Positions 21,538-32,629 of a DNA stretch of 64,000 bases are shown here, piece by piece. Within the stretch, counting starts at the first letter, position 1; each line of letters starts with the position of its first letter. Both the position numbers and the translations under genes were made by a program. The notes beneath the pieces are model-generated. The model did not search any database. It saw nothing but the letters and a program-made list of their open reading frames with translations, and was not told the origin of the DNA. Source of the DNA: Novakomyces olei (lineage: Eukaryota > Ascomycota > Novakomycetes > Novakomycetales > Novakomycetaceae); contig JADEYG010000015.1 in NCBI GenBank assembly GCA_016906335.1, positions 186,001-250,000 of the forward strand. Reading direction: 5' to 3'.

Positions 21538-22947
21538 ATGGGCTGTTGCAAAGCGTCACGGTGGCGCCGTGAACATATTCCAGACCACAAACTGCGGTAC
21601 ATTGATATTCATTCATACAGAAAAAAGACGTTTTCTAAAATTTTTGGGTACATCTTTGTTTATCTCGGAATCGGTCGTTCAGTGGCCATCTTGGGCTTTG
21701 ATATCTGGACGTGTATCTGTCTGATCGCGCTGAACCAATGGACTTCATCTGTTTCTACGGGAATATCCTTCAAAGTCATCCGTTGGCTGTTTTCCGCTTG
21801 CATTTTTCTCAGTATCCTTTTGCTCTTGTGGGACTGGTACGTGGCACGACGCGTAATTCGGTCCGGCGATGTTGCCTGTATTTACACAAACCTGATTGCC
21901 AATCGCTGGTACTGTTTGAAAAATTATTCTTATTTTTGCTTTTTCGATTCTCTTTCCAATGGCCGTGATTGCACGGACACTGTGGCCTTTTGGACTTTTC
22001 TCTCCTACACCGGGTACAAAAGGCTCATTCTCAGTGAAGGGCCCAGGCAGGTTATCAACGGCTATTCCCTTTACAAACTGCTGCTCGACCACCATTTCTC
22101 AACCAATATAAACGACTATACGAATCCGCCCCTCCGTTTTGTCGCTATTTGCTTCATGTGCCTTTCCATCCTGCTATGGCTCTTTTCAGCAGCACGAATA
22201 GTTATTGCCAGCGTGTTTTATTTGCCCTTGTTGTGTGCAATTCAAGGCAGCCTGGAGGATTACGTCTACCATAAAATCGACAAGCGAGTTGAGGCTCTGG
22301 CGGAAAAGAAACGAAGGCAACGCAAAGCTAAATTTGAAAACAACAAGTTTGCCGCTTCTCCTCTATCAGCCGCTGATCAAAAGCCGTTTGCCACAGCTGT
22401 AGTTAAGCCAACACTGCCAAAGATTGATTTCAACGAGTACGAAAAGGAGGAATTGGAATACGAAAAACTTGCGTTGGCTAAAGACGTGCAAAGACCTGCA
22501 CTTGCCACACAGCCTTCCTATGCTACACTGCCAGCGTATGAGCCCGTGCCTGCAATGGTCCAACCGGGTCTGCCTGTGCCTCCTTTGCCGAGCTATTCGT
22601 CCTCACAGAGGATGACTTCAAAGGCAATTGCCGAAGCACAAGCACCTAAATCTTATCGTGGAACTAGTGCTAAATATGGGCAAAATGACGCTCGTGATCG
22701 CGGCCGGGCGGTCGGCAACTACAGCAATTACCCGGACTCTTCAGGCCCAAGGTTTGAGAGAAATGCAGAAAGGCGTACAGGGGCACATGCGTTTAGCCAG
22801 GAAAACGATCCGGCAAGAAGGGCGGGAAATCTACCGCAAAATACGGTGGGCAATGCACAAAGGAGTACGGGACGTTTACCGACGCAGTCTCGCGGGTTCG
22901 AGTCTCGCCCGGTTCAACGGCAAGTGCAGAGAAAGTACCATGATTAG
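21538..22947 (+). CDS. KCH1: Kch1/Prm6-type low-affinity potassium transporter
   Basis: The family start MGCCKASRWRREHIPDHKL is at 21538; the frame continues upstream but without family similarity. The product of about 469 residues has four predicted membrane segments within residues 30-260 and the family blocks RWLFSACIFLSILLLLWDW and SEGPRQVIN, a cysteine-rich loop, and a long Gln/Pro/Arg-rich cytosolic tail from about residue 300. Kch1 and its paralogue Kch2/Prm6 mediate potassium influx that activates the high-affinity calcium system during the pheromone response in S. cerevisiae. That link is interesting here because a pheromone gene lies 36 kb away, but no direct connection is shown. 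A tRNA T-arm-like stretch near 22893 within the tail is coincidental. No intron. Confidence 0.85.
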   Translation: MGCCKASRWRREHIPDHKLRYIDIHSYRKKTFSKIFGYIFVYLGIGRSVAILGFDIWTCICLIALNQWTSSVSTGISFKVIRWLFSACIFLSILLLLWDWYVARRVIRSGDVACIYTNLIANRWYCLKNYSYFCFFDSLSNGRDCTDTVAFWTFLSYTGYKRLILSEGPRQVINGYSLYKLLLDHHFSTNINDYTNPPLRFVAICFMCLSILLWLFSAARIVIASVFYLPLLCAIQGSLEDYVYHKIDKRVEALAEKKRRQRKAKFENNKFAASPLSAADQKPFATAVVKPTLPKIDFNEYEKEELEYEKLALAKDVQRPALATQPSYATLPAYEPVPAMVQPGLPVPPLPSYSSSQRMTSKAIAEAQAPKSYRGTSAKYGQNDARDRGRAVGNYSNYPDSSGPRFERNAERRTGAHAFSQENDPARRAGNLPQNTVGNAQRSTGRLPTQSRGFESRPVQRQVQRKYHD

Positions 22948-23381
22948 TAGAGGAGACAAGAGGGATAAACGGAAATGGAGGATAATAGGAAACAAGGAAA
23001 ACAAAACTACAGAAGCGAAGCGTACGGCGGGCCGTGCACGCTTGATACCCAAGGTCGATTTTCTAAACATTTTTATTATACATATATCATACATCACATG
23101 TTGATCGCGTTCATATTTACTCTAGTGCAAGCCCCGCATTCCGGGTCGTTTAAACACTGGCAATAGTAACAATTCAGGACCCAATCAATTAACACTAAAA
23201 TATATTACACAATGTCAAGACGGGCCTTGTAACAAGTTTGAAACATTCGGGCTTTTCCATTGATCCACTGGCAAACTTCTACCGGTCCACCAGGCAACCG
23301 TAATCGTAAACAAAAACAAAGCAGGCTTTTAATAACGGAAAACAAAAGGCTAAACATAAACCAAACATGGTTTCAGCAGCG
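22948..23381. other. Convergent intergenic region
   Basis: A 430 bp spacer between the convergent KCH1 and bZIP genes. Purine-rich just after the KCH1 stop, otherwise unremarkable. No feature is supported. Confidence 0.4.
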
Positions 23382-23999
23382 TCACCGCTGCAGTAAAGAT
23401 TTGAGCCATTTGTTCTCCATTTCCAGTTCCTTGATACGTCCCTCCAAATTAGCAGCCCGTTCAGCCATTTCCTTCACACTCCGCTCGAGCTCTTGCTCAC
23501 GCAGCTTCTTTTTAATACGGAACCGTGCAGAGGCCAGAGTATTACGTCGCCGCTTATCCTCCTCTGGCGAAATGCCACTGTCTCCCGGAGTCAAGGGCGT
23601 AGCAGCAGCAGCTGGCTCTTCCGCCTTGCGCTTATTGCTTCCAGTCCTGGGCTGCTGCATTGCAATTGTCTTGAACGTGGCCACTGGCGTATTGCTTTGA
23701 GAAAATGCAGAAGACTGCTGAGCCGGAGTTGAAGCTGGAGCAGGCGGCATAAAAGCCAAAAAGGCATTGTCGTCAGAATTAGATGGGGGAGCGGCCCCAG
23801 TAGCATTCGCAGCTGTAGTCGAAGCCTTGAGCGGCTTTTCCGGTTCACTGAACTGAGAAAGGCCTTCGTCAGCATCAAAATTGAGAAAGTTTGAGTTTGT
23901 AAACATCCGAAGCTGCTCCGCCAGTTCAGCCGCGTCCATCTCGGGTTCACCCGCCTGTGGGTTGAAAAGCGCTGCGTCCAGCGTCCACTGGTTCGCCAT
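23382..23999 (-). CDS. bZIP transcription factor of the Cys-3/MetR/Zip1 type
   Basis: The 205-residue product begins at the ATG 23999 (MANQWTLDAALFNPQ). An acidic N-terminal region (about 15-55) is followed by a Ser/Ala/Pro linker and a C-terminal basic leucine zipper. The basic region RRRNTLASARFRIKKKLREQ (about residues 140-160) contains the N-x-A-S-A-R-F core typical of Neurospora Cys-3, Aspergillus MetR and fission-yeast Zip1, and the zipper ends in ENKWLKSLL. These factors activate sulphur-assimilation genes and mediate cadmium or methionine responses. The frame is open for another 54 codons upstream of 23999, but that stretch does not look conserved and may be leader. No direct target is apparent in the neighbouring genes. 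Confidence 0.8.
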   Translation of the reverse strand: MANQWTLDAALFNPQAGEPEMDAAELAEQLRMFTNSNFLNFDADEGLSQFSEPEKPLKASTTAANATGAAPPSNSDDNAFLAFMPPAPASTPAQQSSAFSQSNTPVATFKTIAMQQPRTGSNKRKAEEPAAAATPLTPGDSGISPEEDKRRRNTLASARFRIKKKLREQELERSVKEMAERAANLEGRIKELEMENKWLKSLLQR

Positions 24000-25106
24000 T
24001 CCGCGTTTGCCGATGTGCGGAGAGTTTATGTCTATTTGCCGCTGATTTTTGTCGTTGTTTTTGAACAGAAACTGGGAGATTAGAAGGCCGACTGATTTCG
24101 ACGAGGCTTCGAGGGATCTGTCCTTAAATTCCCAAGCGTAATGCGCCAATAGAGAATGCAAAATTTTATGAGGTCAGGGTGTTTTGGCTCTGCTAATATA
24201 TGGAATTTGCTCATTATTACTAATTCACTCGGCACGATGCAAAGTAATCGATGGAGAAAGGATCGATTGAGCGTGTTTACATTAACGGATTCCCATGTAA
24301 GTAATGGTATGGGAGGGAAAACCCTTGGTGACGACAACGCACGGTACGCGTATTACTAATGCGGCTGCTTTCCCGCAAATTGACGAGTAGAGCTAAAACA
24401 ACAAAAGCCTGATACATTACTTGCTACCCTCTTTGCTCTACCTGTTGCTCGCCACACTGCTACCGTATAATTAGTGTCTAATTATTGTATTATTTTGTAT
24501 TATTTTGTATTATTTTTGTATTATTTTTGTATTATTTTTGTATTATTTTTGTATTATTTTTGTATTATTTTTGTATTACTTTTGTATTATTTTTGTATTA
24601 CTTTTGTATTACTTTTAAACTATTTTTGTATTATTATTTGTGATACCCACTCGGCAGTTTTATTATGAAACATTACCAGCCATAGAACATAAACTGCTGG
24701 AAATATACGTCAAATTTTAATGGTATTATTCTGCGTTTACCGGGGATCGGCTAGTCAATTGCAACACCTGCGTTCTCCGCCCGAGTTTTTAGCATAAATG
24801 TCATTTGTTGAAACGATTGCTGTTTGTGAATTGCTTGTTTATCCCATAATATTCTCCTTGGATCGATTTCTTCCTTTACTTGTGGTAGTAGTGAAAGCGC
24901 GTTCCATTCCAATAAACACATTTATTTGCCCTATATTATTATCCTGTTTTCTTAATAGCTTAGGGTTATTCAGGGTTAATACGTCACGGGACTTTCCATA
25001 GACTACCTCGTTGCGGGACTAGAGCCAGCGGCGGCTCTGGGGAAAAGAAAGTTTGACGAATCAATTGAGTGTAGTAACTGCACTACTTTTGAAAGAGCGT
25101 TTCGCC
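24000..25106. other. Divergent intergenic region of the bZIP gene and SAC6
   Basis: About 1.1 kb. It contains an 11-bp tandem repeat (listed separately). A short frame near 24239-24359 starts at an ATG and runs into a GTAAGT donor-like site, but no product is recognisable, so no gene is called. Confidence 0.4.
24483..24635. repeat. Tandem array of TATTATTTTTG-like 10-11 bp units
   Basis: About 14 copies of a 10-11 bp unit (TATTATTTTG to TATTATTTTTG, with some TATTACTTTTG variants) in a row. The array lies in the bZIP/SAC6 divergent region. The frame through it reads as a Y/F/C/I repeat and is not a gene. Confidence 0.9.
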
Positions 25107-25707
25107 ATGCAGGCGCTAAAGATCAGCAAGAAGTATCCTCAGCTGCCTCAGCAGGAAGTGTTTTCCCTCTTGGAACAGTTTCAAAAGCTCGATGTCGATG
25201 GTAAGGGATACATTGATCAAGCAACGACGATCAAGGCTGGCGAAGAGCTTGAGCATGTTCCGTACGACGCTTCACGGGCCGCTTTAAAGCGTGTTGAGCT
25301 CGATTCCTCAGGCCGCGTGGAGCAGGAGGATTTCGTAGATGTAAGCACAGATCTATTTGACTTTGCAATGGCTAACGCTTACAGTTTTTCTCTAAACTAC
25401 GTGAGGGCACAACACGAGCCGAAGCTGGCGAGGCAATTAAAGGCAAAATTACAATTCAAGGCAGTTCTGCGAGCGTGTCTCATACAATCAACGAGGAGGA
25501 GCGCCGCGAGTTTATTAAGCATGTCAACGCATCGCTTTTGGGCGATAAGGATCTTGGGAATCGTGTCCCCTTTGACACTGAATCTTTTCAGTTTTTTGAC
25601 GAGTGTACGGACGGACTTGTGCTGTCCAAGCTGATCAATGACTCTGTCCCTGATGTATGCATTTGAATTGTTTATTTATTTGTTTATTTGTTTATTTGTT
25701 TATTTGT

Positions 25708-25750
<43 letters not shown>

Positions 25751-27153
25751 TTTGTTAATTCACTCGTCTGCTTCCTTTCTTCTTTTTCTAATCGCAGACA
25801 ATCGACGAGCGAGTGTTGAACAAGCCCAAGGGCAAGAAAGCACTTTCGCCCTTCCAGATCACAGAGAACAACAATATCGTCATTAATTCCGCCAAATCTA
25901 TCGGTCTCAGTGTCGTCAATATCGGAGCCCAAGACCTGGCAGAGGGCAATGAGATCCTTATCCTGGGTCTGCTTTGGCAGATCATTAGGCGAGGCCTTCT
26001 TTCCAAAATTGATATTAAACTGCATCCTGAGCTTTACCGGCTGCTTGAAGAAGACGAGACTCTAGACCAGTTTCTCCGTCTCCCTCCAGAGCAGATCCTT
26101 CTTCGTTGGTTCAACTATCATCTCAAGGCAGCCAATTGGCATAGACGTGTGGCCAATTTTTCAAAGGACGTTGCCGACGGGGAGAATTATACAATCCTGC
26201 TCAACCAGCTGGAGCCCCAGCTCTGCTCTCGAGCGCCCCTGCAGACTCATGATCTCCTGCAGAGGGCGGAGCAAGTACTGACGAACGCGGAAAAGCTGGA
26301 CTGTCGCAAGTACTTGACGCCTACAGCAATGGTAGCAGGAAACCCTAAACTCAATTTGGCCTTTGTTGCCCATTTGTTCAATACTCACCCCGGTCTGGAC
26401 CCGTTGGAGGAGGAGGAGAAGCCAGAGATTGACATCTTTGACGCGGAGGGTGAAAGAGAGGCCCGTGTCTTCACTCTGTGGCTAAACTCTTTGGATGTTG
26501 AGCCGGCAGTGACGAATTTCTTTGAGGATTTGAAGGATGGCTGTGTGATTTTGCAGGCTTTTGACAAGATCGACCCGGGAAGTGTCTCGTGGCGCAGTGT
26601 TAATAAGCCGCCCGCTGATGGAAGCGAAATGATGAAGTTTAAAGCGATTGCAAACACAAACTACGCTGTTGACCTCGGCCTCAAGTCAGGATTTTCTCTG
26701 GTGGGTATTCAAGGCGCGGATATTACGGACGGGAACCGTTTGCTTTCCCTCGCTCTCGTCTGGCAAATGATGCGCAGGCATATTACAGTCACACTTAAAT
26801 CACTCGGCCAGGAAGGCAAAGAGCCCTCAGACCAGGATATGGTCAGATGGGCAAACGATACAGTCGCCCGCGGAGGGAAAAAGTCTCATATTCGAAGCTT
26901 CAAGGACGGCAATTTGCGGACGGGCGTCTTTGTGCTCGACGTGCTCCACGGCCTCAAGCCGGAATACGTCGATTACACCCTTGTTTCGCCTGGATCGACA
27001 GAGGACGATGCTACTGCTAATGCCCGTCTGGCTATTTCTATTGCTCGTAAACTGGGCGCTGTCATTTTCATTCTTCCCGACGATATTGTGCAGCTGAGAT
27101 CGCGGCTTATTCTTACTTTTTTCGGGTCTTTAATGGCTCTGCACCTTTACTGA
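25107..27153 (+). CDS. SAC6: Fimbrin (actin-bundling protein), three exons
   Basis: Exons 25107-25340, 25385-25654 and 25798-27153 give 619 residues. Fimbrin crosslinks actin filaments in patches and cables. An EF-hand-like N-terminal region (about 1-75; KLDVDGKGYID) is followed by four calponin-homology domains in two actin-binding halves. Highly conserved blocks include HTINEEERREF, FDECTDGLVLSKLINDSVPD, LGLLWQIIRRGLLSKIDIKL, PPEQILLRWFNYHLK and the final NARLAISIARKLGAVIF. Intron 1 is 44 nt and ends in GCTAACGCTTACAG; intron 2 (143 nt) carries a (TTTA)n tract. The CTG codons in LVLSKL fall on family-invariant leucines. Length is close to the 642 aa of the budding-yeast protein. Confidence 0.97.
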
Positions 27154-28309
27154 TAAATGGAAATTATCAGTTGTTTTTCTGTTTGATTACTTTGATTATC
27201 CCTTTATTTTTTTTTTTTTTAAATTAATTTTTAAATATTTTAATTACTCCGAATTTACCAATTTGTTTTCTAGTGTGACTTGTTGATTTATTCCTAGCTT
27301 GAATAATTGTTAAAAGAAATCGATGCCCAACGCCAAAGTTGAATCAGTTTAAATCCATATTGAGTAGATATTGTACTATTCGAGCCGAATTTTTAATTTA
27401 TCTCCTTTTTTGTCTTATTGTTTAATACTTTAGTTTTCTCACAAACTTCTTCCGATGCTATCGACTCTTTATTTCAAGCTAAAATGCGTGTGCAAGTGTC
27501 TGGAAGCGCTCCTGGCTAGGCCAGCATCTTTTACTGGTCTTTTACGCATGTGTACGACTGCGGGAGGTGAGGACTTTAGTTAATTAATAACAATAATTTA
27601 TTTATAACTTAATATAACAATGATAAGTGCAATATAGAAATCATTAGCTTCTCAGTTAAGATTTAGACTATTAAGTGTATTTACGCTAATGGAATTAAAT
27701 ATAAATGCTTATATCCATTACATGTACCATCTAATTAAATGGGCTGAATGGGCAAATGCGTTTCAAAGTCATTTTGATCGAGGTCTTAATGAAAGTTATT
27801 ACGTCTGTTGTACTCACTGAAAAACGGTGTAAATAAAACAGGATAGTTAACATTGGTTTCGTTATTTAGATTTTATCACAATTAAATTAATCTTTGTTTC
27901 ATAACTTTTATGTTTCGTTCCATGCAAAGAGCTCCAAATGCCGCTCCAAATACCTTTAGATACTTTATATAGCTTTAAACTCGGGACTAAATAAAAACAA
28001 TGCCCTAGCTAAGTCTGTACTATGATAATTTGAAAATAATAATGATACAGAATAAGCTCTCCCTCTATTTCCGGATTTAAAGGGAGGTATAATTAATTCA
28101 ATTTGATCTTTATAGATATAGTTAATACAAATAATGTCTTGATCAATTCATTATTCACGTAAAGCTTGGGTGAGGATAGTTAAGTAGTTCAAAAGATCCC
28201 ACAATTTCGTTTAAAATTTCCAAATAATTCTGGCCTTGGTTTCAATCTTTGGTTCTATATTAAAACTTGTTCTCATACATAACCTGCTTTTCCCGTAGTC
28301 TAGTCGAGT
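27154..28309. other. AT-rich intergenic region
   Basis: A 1.15 kb spacer between the convergent SAC6 and P450 genes. It is AT-rich, with no ORF of note and no recognisable RNA gene. A short (TCTAG)-type repetition near 28298-28320 overlaps the P450 stop. Confidence 0.5.
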
Positions 28310-30595
28310 CTAGTCTAGTCTCCGAAAACGTCCATTTTGTTTTCTTTCCAGCCTGTACACTCGCAGGTAAACACCGTTTAATGGCTTTTGGGTAATATAG
28401 TTTGTTCTTTTCACTTCACGACCCGGATCCGCTAATTCCCAATCAAAAAACATCACCAGCAATCCCAGAATTATGCGCCATTCAAGCTCGGCGAATCCTC
28501 GGCCGATACACGCATGAGGGCCCCATATAAACGTACTCAGCGCGGCCAATTCGCATGTAGGCCCACAATTACCGCGATAGGACTCCCATCGTTCTGGATT
28601 AAATTCAGCTGCATCTGATCCCCATAGTTCCGGCAAAAGATTCAAACACTGCATATTTATATAAACATTCGTGCCCGAAGGCAATGTACAGCCTGAAGGC
28701 AGAACAATGTCTTTTTTCGGCATCCTTAAGGTTCCGGGAACAGGCGGCTCGAGTCTGGCCGTTTCCCAAATAACACGAGAAAGAAAATAGCACTTGTCCA
28801 AGTCGCGAATAAACATTTCAGTATCCAGATCAGAATCAAAAACACTATGGGTGCCAGCACACTGGAAAATTTCCTCTCGAAGCCTTCCCAAATGCCGAGG
28901 ATTCCGTGCGAGATGGTAAACCGACCAGGAAAGGCCGTTCGATGTAGTCTCGTGGCCAGCGACAAGAAAACTCAGCAATTGCTCACAGATTTGCTTATCA
29001 TCAAGACCGGCATTCGTTCTTGTCAGAAGGTTTAAAAGGTTGTTGCCGTTATTCTTGATTTTATTCTGATTATTGGGGTTTTTGTTATTCATTTTCTTAT
29101 CATCTTTTGCCTGCCGAATCAAATCCATCACTTTCTGCTCAATTACGTGTCGAGACCGCCACCTTGTAAGTCTGAAATCCAGGGGCAAAAGAGAAAGTAC
29201 TGGCGATATGAACGATGCCACATCCCACGCTCTAGAATAAAAAGAAAATTCATATAAGCCCTTGTAAGCAACTACCAACTCGTTCTTTTCGTTATGAAGA
29301 CTGTCAAATTGGCAGCCAAATCCAGCTTCTCCTATAACGTCAAAAGCCGCACGATTCAACCAGCTTGTCGCTTCCACTACGTGTTTTTCTTTGGCTAATC
29401 CTTGCCAGCATTTAACGAGAACTTTGGCCTTGCTCAGGAATACTGGCGCCATGTTTCCAAGACTGGCTGAAGAAAAGGCAGTAGCTACCGCCTTCCGCAG
29501 CTTTTTATGATATTGGCCTTCTGCCACAACAAGGCCATCACCGACGAGAAACGAGAGGGGTACACGAATGATCTTTCTTATTAGAAATGAAACAAAACGA
29601 AAAGCGATTGTATAATGAATAATAAATTCGTAAAAAAAAAAAGATAAATAGAAACATTACTAAATGTTTAGAAACTTTCTAAATCAACAGCTAATTCGTA
29701 TGAATAAGGCAACATAATATAATATATATATTAATTTAAATAAAATTCACACAATCGAAACAACCAAAATTAAATAAAATCAATAGCACGATCAGCTGGT
29801 ACTATTATAGAGTTCAAATATGAATTCGGTCATAATCGTGTAGACCAACGGAGATGAAATTAAACCAATCGTAAAATCATCTTACATCAGGCTTAACAAA
29901 ATCGTACGCATGTTTCACTAGAATAAATCTAGCATCGTTTTTGTCGGCCACCATGACGCGACGCTCACCAAGGGCAAAAAAATAGTTTATCGTACGGCCG
30001 TATTTGTGCACGTAATTGAGCCAGGTGTCGCGGTGCTATAAAGTCAATTTACATTACGATTATAGCTGGATTAAATAAGGAATATGTCAAAACAAAAAAG
30101 GCAAATGAATATTGGGCGAATTAAAACGAAAAATAGAATAAAGCAAATAAAACAAACGGGTTGGCTTACTTCATTAACCCGGAGAACCAAATCCAGATTC
30201 CCAAGCAAAAAAGAGGAAGGAGGTACAGTTGGCGAACTCCACCAAAGAGGTGCTCCATAGTATCGCCAAAATAAAGCCGTCAGATTGATGAGTAAAGTAA
30301 ACCCAATCAGCGTAATGAAAACGGGCGTTTGCAACAAAACAACGAGAATTACTGCTGCAGCTATTGATGGTATCAAAAGAGGCAGAGCCAAACATGTTAG
30401 GAAAAGGCAAAAACTTGCCTTGAAGTGCAAGAACAAAAATGAGAAAACAAAAAGTCCGGCTGCACGATAAGCTGATTGTTTAATTGCCGTCGTTTCCAAG
30501 GCGTAAAAAACATGTCGCGAAGCCTCCATATACCATTCTCTCCAAGATTCTGAATTGAATTTTCTAGTCACAACCGCTGTGTAAAGTATATCCAT
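28310..30595 (-). CDS. Cytochrome P450 with a long multi-helix N-terminus, three exons
   Basis: Exons (minus) 30595-30170, 30035-29886 and 29572-28310 join in phase to 612 residues. Hallmarks are the I-helix AGHETTS, the K-helix ExxR in WETARL, the PERF-like FNPERWE and the haem-binding FIWGPHACIGRGFAELE with its cysteine ligand. The substrate cannot be told; it is a microsomal-type monooxygenase. The N-terminus is odd: exon 1 supplies 142 residues with three or four hydrophobic helices (about 42-112), where most fungal P450s have a single anchor of 20-30 residues. Exon 2 (HRDTWLNYVHKYG) and the exon 3 start (GDGLVVAEGQYHKKLRK) match the A- and C-helix areas. The introns end in TTGACTTTATAG and in CTAATAAGAAAG. 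Confidence 0.88.
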
Positions 30596-31366
30596 CTCGA
30601 GAAAATGGCTTCAAGGATTTCTGCTAGTTACACACAATATAGAAAGATATCCGGGCAATTTATACCTTTTGAACTGGGTTCTTGGAGGGAAATGGTAAAG
30701 GTTTTCAAGCTCTAGCAATATAGTATAAGCATTTAAGCCCTTATTTTTCCCACAAATACGCTTGACGTGGCCAATCCGAGTACCGATTTGGCCGGCCACG
30801 AATGTGCGTTGACACGTACGCAATGTATAATTTAAAGTTCAAAGTTTCATGATCAGGCTTTGCATTGATGAAAACTGACATGAAGATATGAGAATCGATC
30901 AATTAAGTTTTTCCCTTAAGCTTCTTCGTGCGCGAATATTTGCTGCAGCATAAGCTTGTCTTGATCTCCGATACTCTGCCGCAAGTCTTAATATACGGTG
31001 CCGGAACTTGTCGCTTTTTGCTTTCGATCAACAAGGAGAAAAGATAGGCACTCGAAAAGAAACAAAAAGCGCTCGGCAGCACACAGTTTAAATCGCTTAT
31101 TTTATCCCTTAACGATTGAAAAGATTTGCTATTCTTTCGTCATACAAAGGATCCGCGTCTCGCGTCTCACGTTTAGTGCATTTATTAATTAGTTTATTTA
31201 TTAATTAATTGGTTCATTTATTCATTGGTTCATTGGTTCATTTTGGTATTCCTCAATTTATTCATATTTCTATTTTATTATTATTTTGTGAATTACCCAA
31301 ACGGTAAACCCTTAACTCTATTTTATTTAGTATTAAGCTTCTCCAGAAAAGTCGCCGTCCGTAAGA
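30596..31366. other. Divergent promoter of the P450 and MZM1
   Basis: A 770 bp region between divergent genes, with a T-rich block before MZM1 and a (TTCATTGG)-like short repeat at 31205-31240. No gene is supported. Confidence 0.45.
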
Positions 31367-32038
31367 ATGGCCACTCGGGAAATACTTTCACTATATCGGC
31401 ATTTATTGCGTGCTGCTCATGCCGCGTTTCACAGTAAGTTCTGTCAGTTTAGCTCTTTACCTTCAGCTTAGCTCTTATTCGGCTTTTGCCTGGTCTGTCG
31501 TGATTCTATACGATTTTTCCTTTTATTTTTTATTTTTTATTTTTTTTTATTTTCTGTTTTAGACTTTTGTAAAGCCGGCAATCCACCCTTTTCTTCATGC
31601 TTCAGCACGATTATCGTTGATCATCTCGGCTTCAAAGCCAAAACCTTCCGAGGCCAAACGTGCTTTTTCTCACATAGCACTTCCTTATTGATTCTCATAC
31701 CTTTGCATTGCCATCAGCACGTGATTCTGTTGGTCTTATATTTGCTTCCTGTACTCACGCGCGTAGGCGATAAGGCCGCTGTCGAAGCAGCAAATCGAGA
31801 GCTAAAATCCCAATTTTCACAGCCTTTAGCAAAAGGCACGATTGCTGAACGTGTAGAGCATGGACGGGGTGTGCTTCACGTGCTGAGGCACAATCTCGTA
31901 CAGGGCCGTTTAACGAACAAGGGCACATATAGTCTACGGTTCCACGAGGGTATTGAAATGGGTGATAATACTACCGTAAAAATGGGGAAAAACAAGACGG
32001 CTGAGCTATTACGCGAGACCCGCAAATGCAAATCATAA
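31367..32038 (+). CDS. MZM1: Mitochondrial LYR-motif chaperone Mzm1, two exons
   Basis: Exons 31367-31433 and 31767-32038 encode 112 residues. Mzm1/LYRM7 is a matrix chaperone that stabilises the Rieske Fe-S protein before its insertion into the bc1 complex. The short first exon carries the LYR motif in MATREILSLYRHLLRAAHAAF. The second contains the family block RRNLVQG-like LRHNLVQGRL and the IEMGDNTTV stretch, matching yeast Mzm1 (123 aa). The 333-nt intron begins GTAAGT and ends ACTCACGCGCGTAG. Reading exon 2 alone gives a false hydrophobic N-terminus, which is intron sequence. Good synteny-independent call. Confidence 0.92.
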
Positions 32039-32629
32039 TAAATGAATATATTAACGTCGTCACATTGGGAATTGCTTTTGTCTGCTAAATCTACACGCTC
32101 GGTCGTCTTGTTTCAAAATTTATTGTACCAAATTTTAGTACATTCCCGGATCTGAGAATGCCCTTATTACTGGGCCTCTTTTCTTCTTGTTCCAGCTTTG
32201 TTTTTGCGTCTATTCTAAACCTTAAACTACGTACAGCAATATTAAGATTTGGTTAAAACTTGAAGGGAATAATTATGTCATTAATGTATACTCTGTGTAT
32301 TTACATGGCGTGCGTCTCTTTTTATCATTTTACAAGCAGAATCATCGAGTAGAAGGTTCAGCAACAGATAACAGGCATGAAGGCGTGCTTGTAAAGCGCC
32401 AGGCCGTAGGACAAACGTGTTTCCATCCGGTTTTTGAACAAAACTGTAACTATATTGCTACAGAAAAATGCATGTTTCCATAAACCCAACGAATCTTGTT
32501 ATCTGCAGACTCGAAACCCCTTTGATTTTGAACAAATACGTCCGCAACAAGAGCCGTAGTAAGATTATTTTGTCCTGATAAGCCAGAGCACAATGAAATC
32601 AAAAACAAAAAGATCAACCAACCAGCCAA
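32039..32629. other. Convergent intergenic region
   Basis: A 590 bp spacer between convergent MZM1 and ECM2. Short frames near 32295-32483 look non-coding. Nothing supported. Confidence 0.4.

Noticed and set aside
22885-22925. GGGTTCGAGTCTC T-arm-like sequence
   Set aside because: It lies inside the KCH1 coding tail and has no partner acceptor sequence upstream.
24156-24359. 67-aa frame upstream of the bZIP gene
   Set aside because: A GTAAGT and TTACTAAT are present, but no meaningful product appears before or after splicing.
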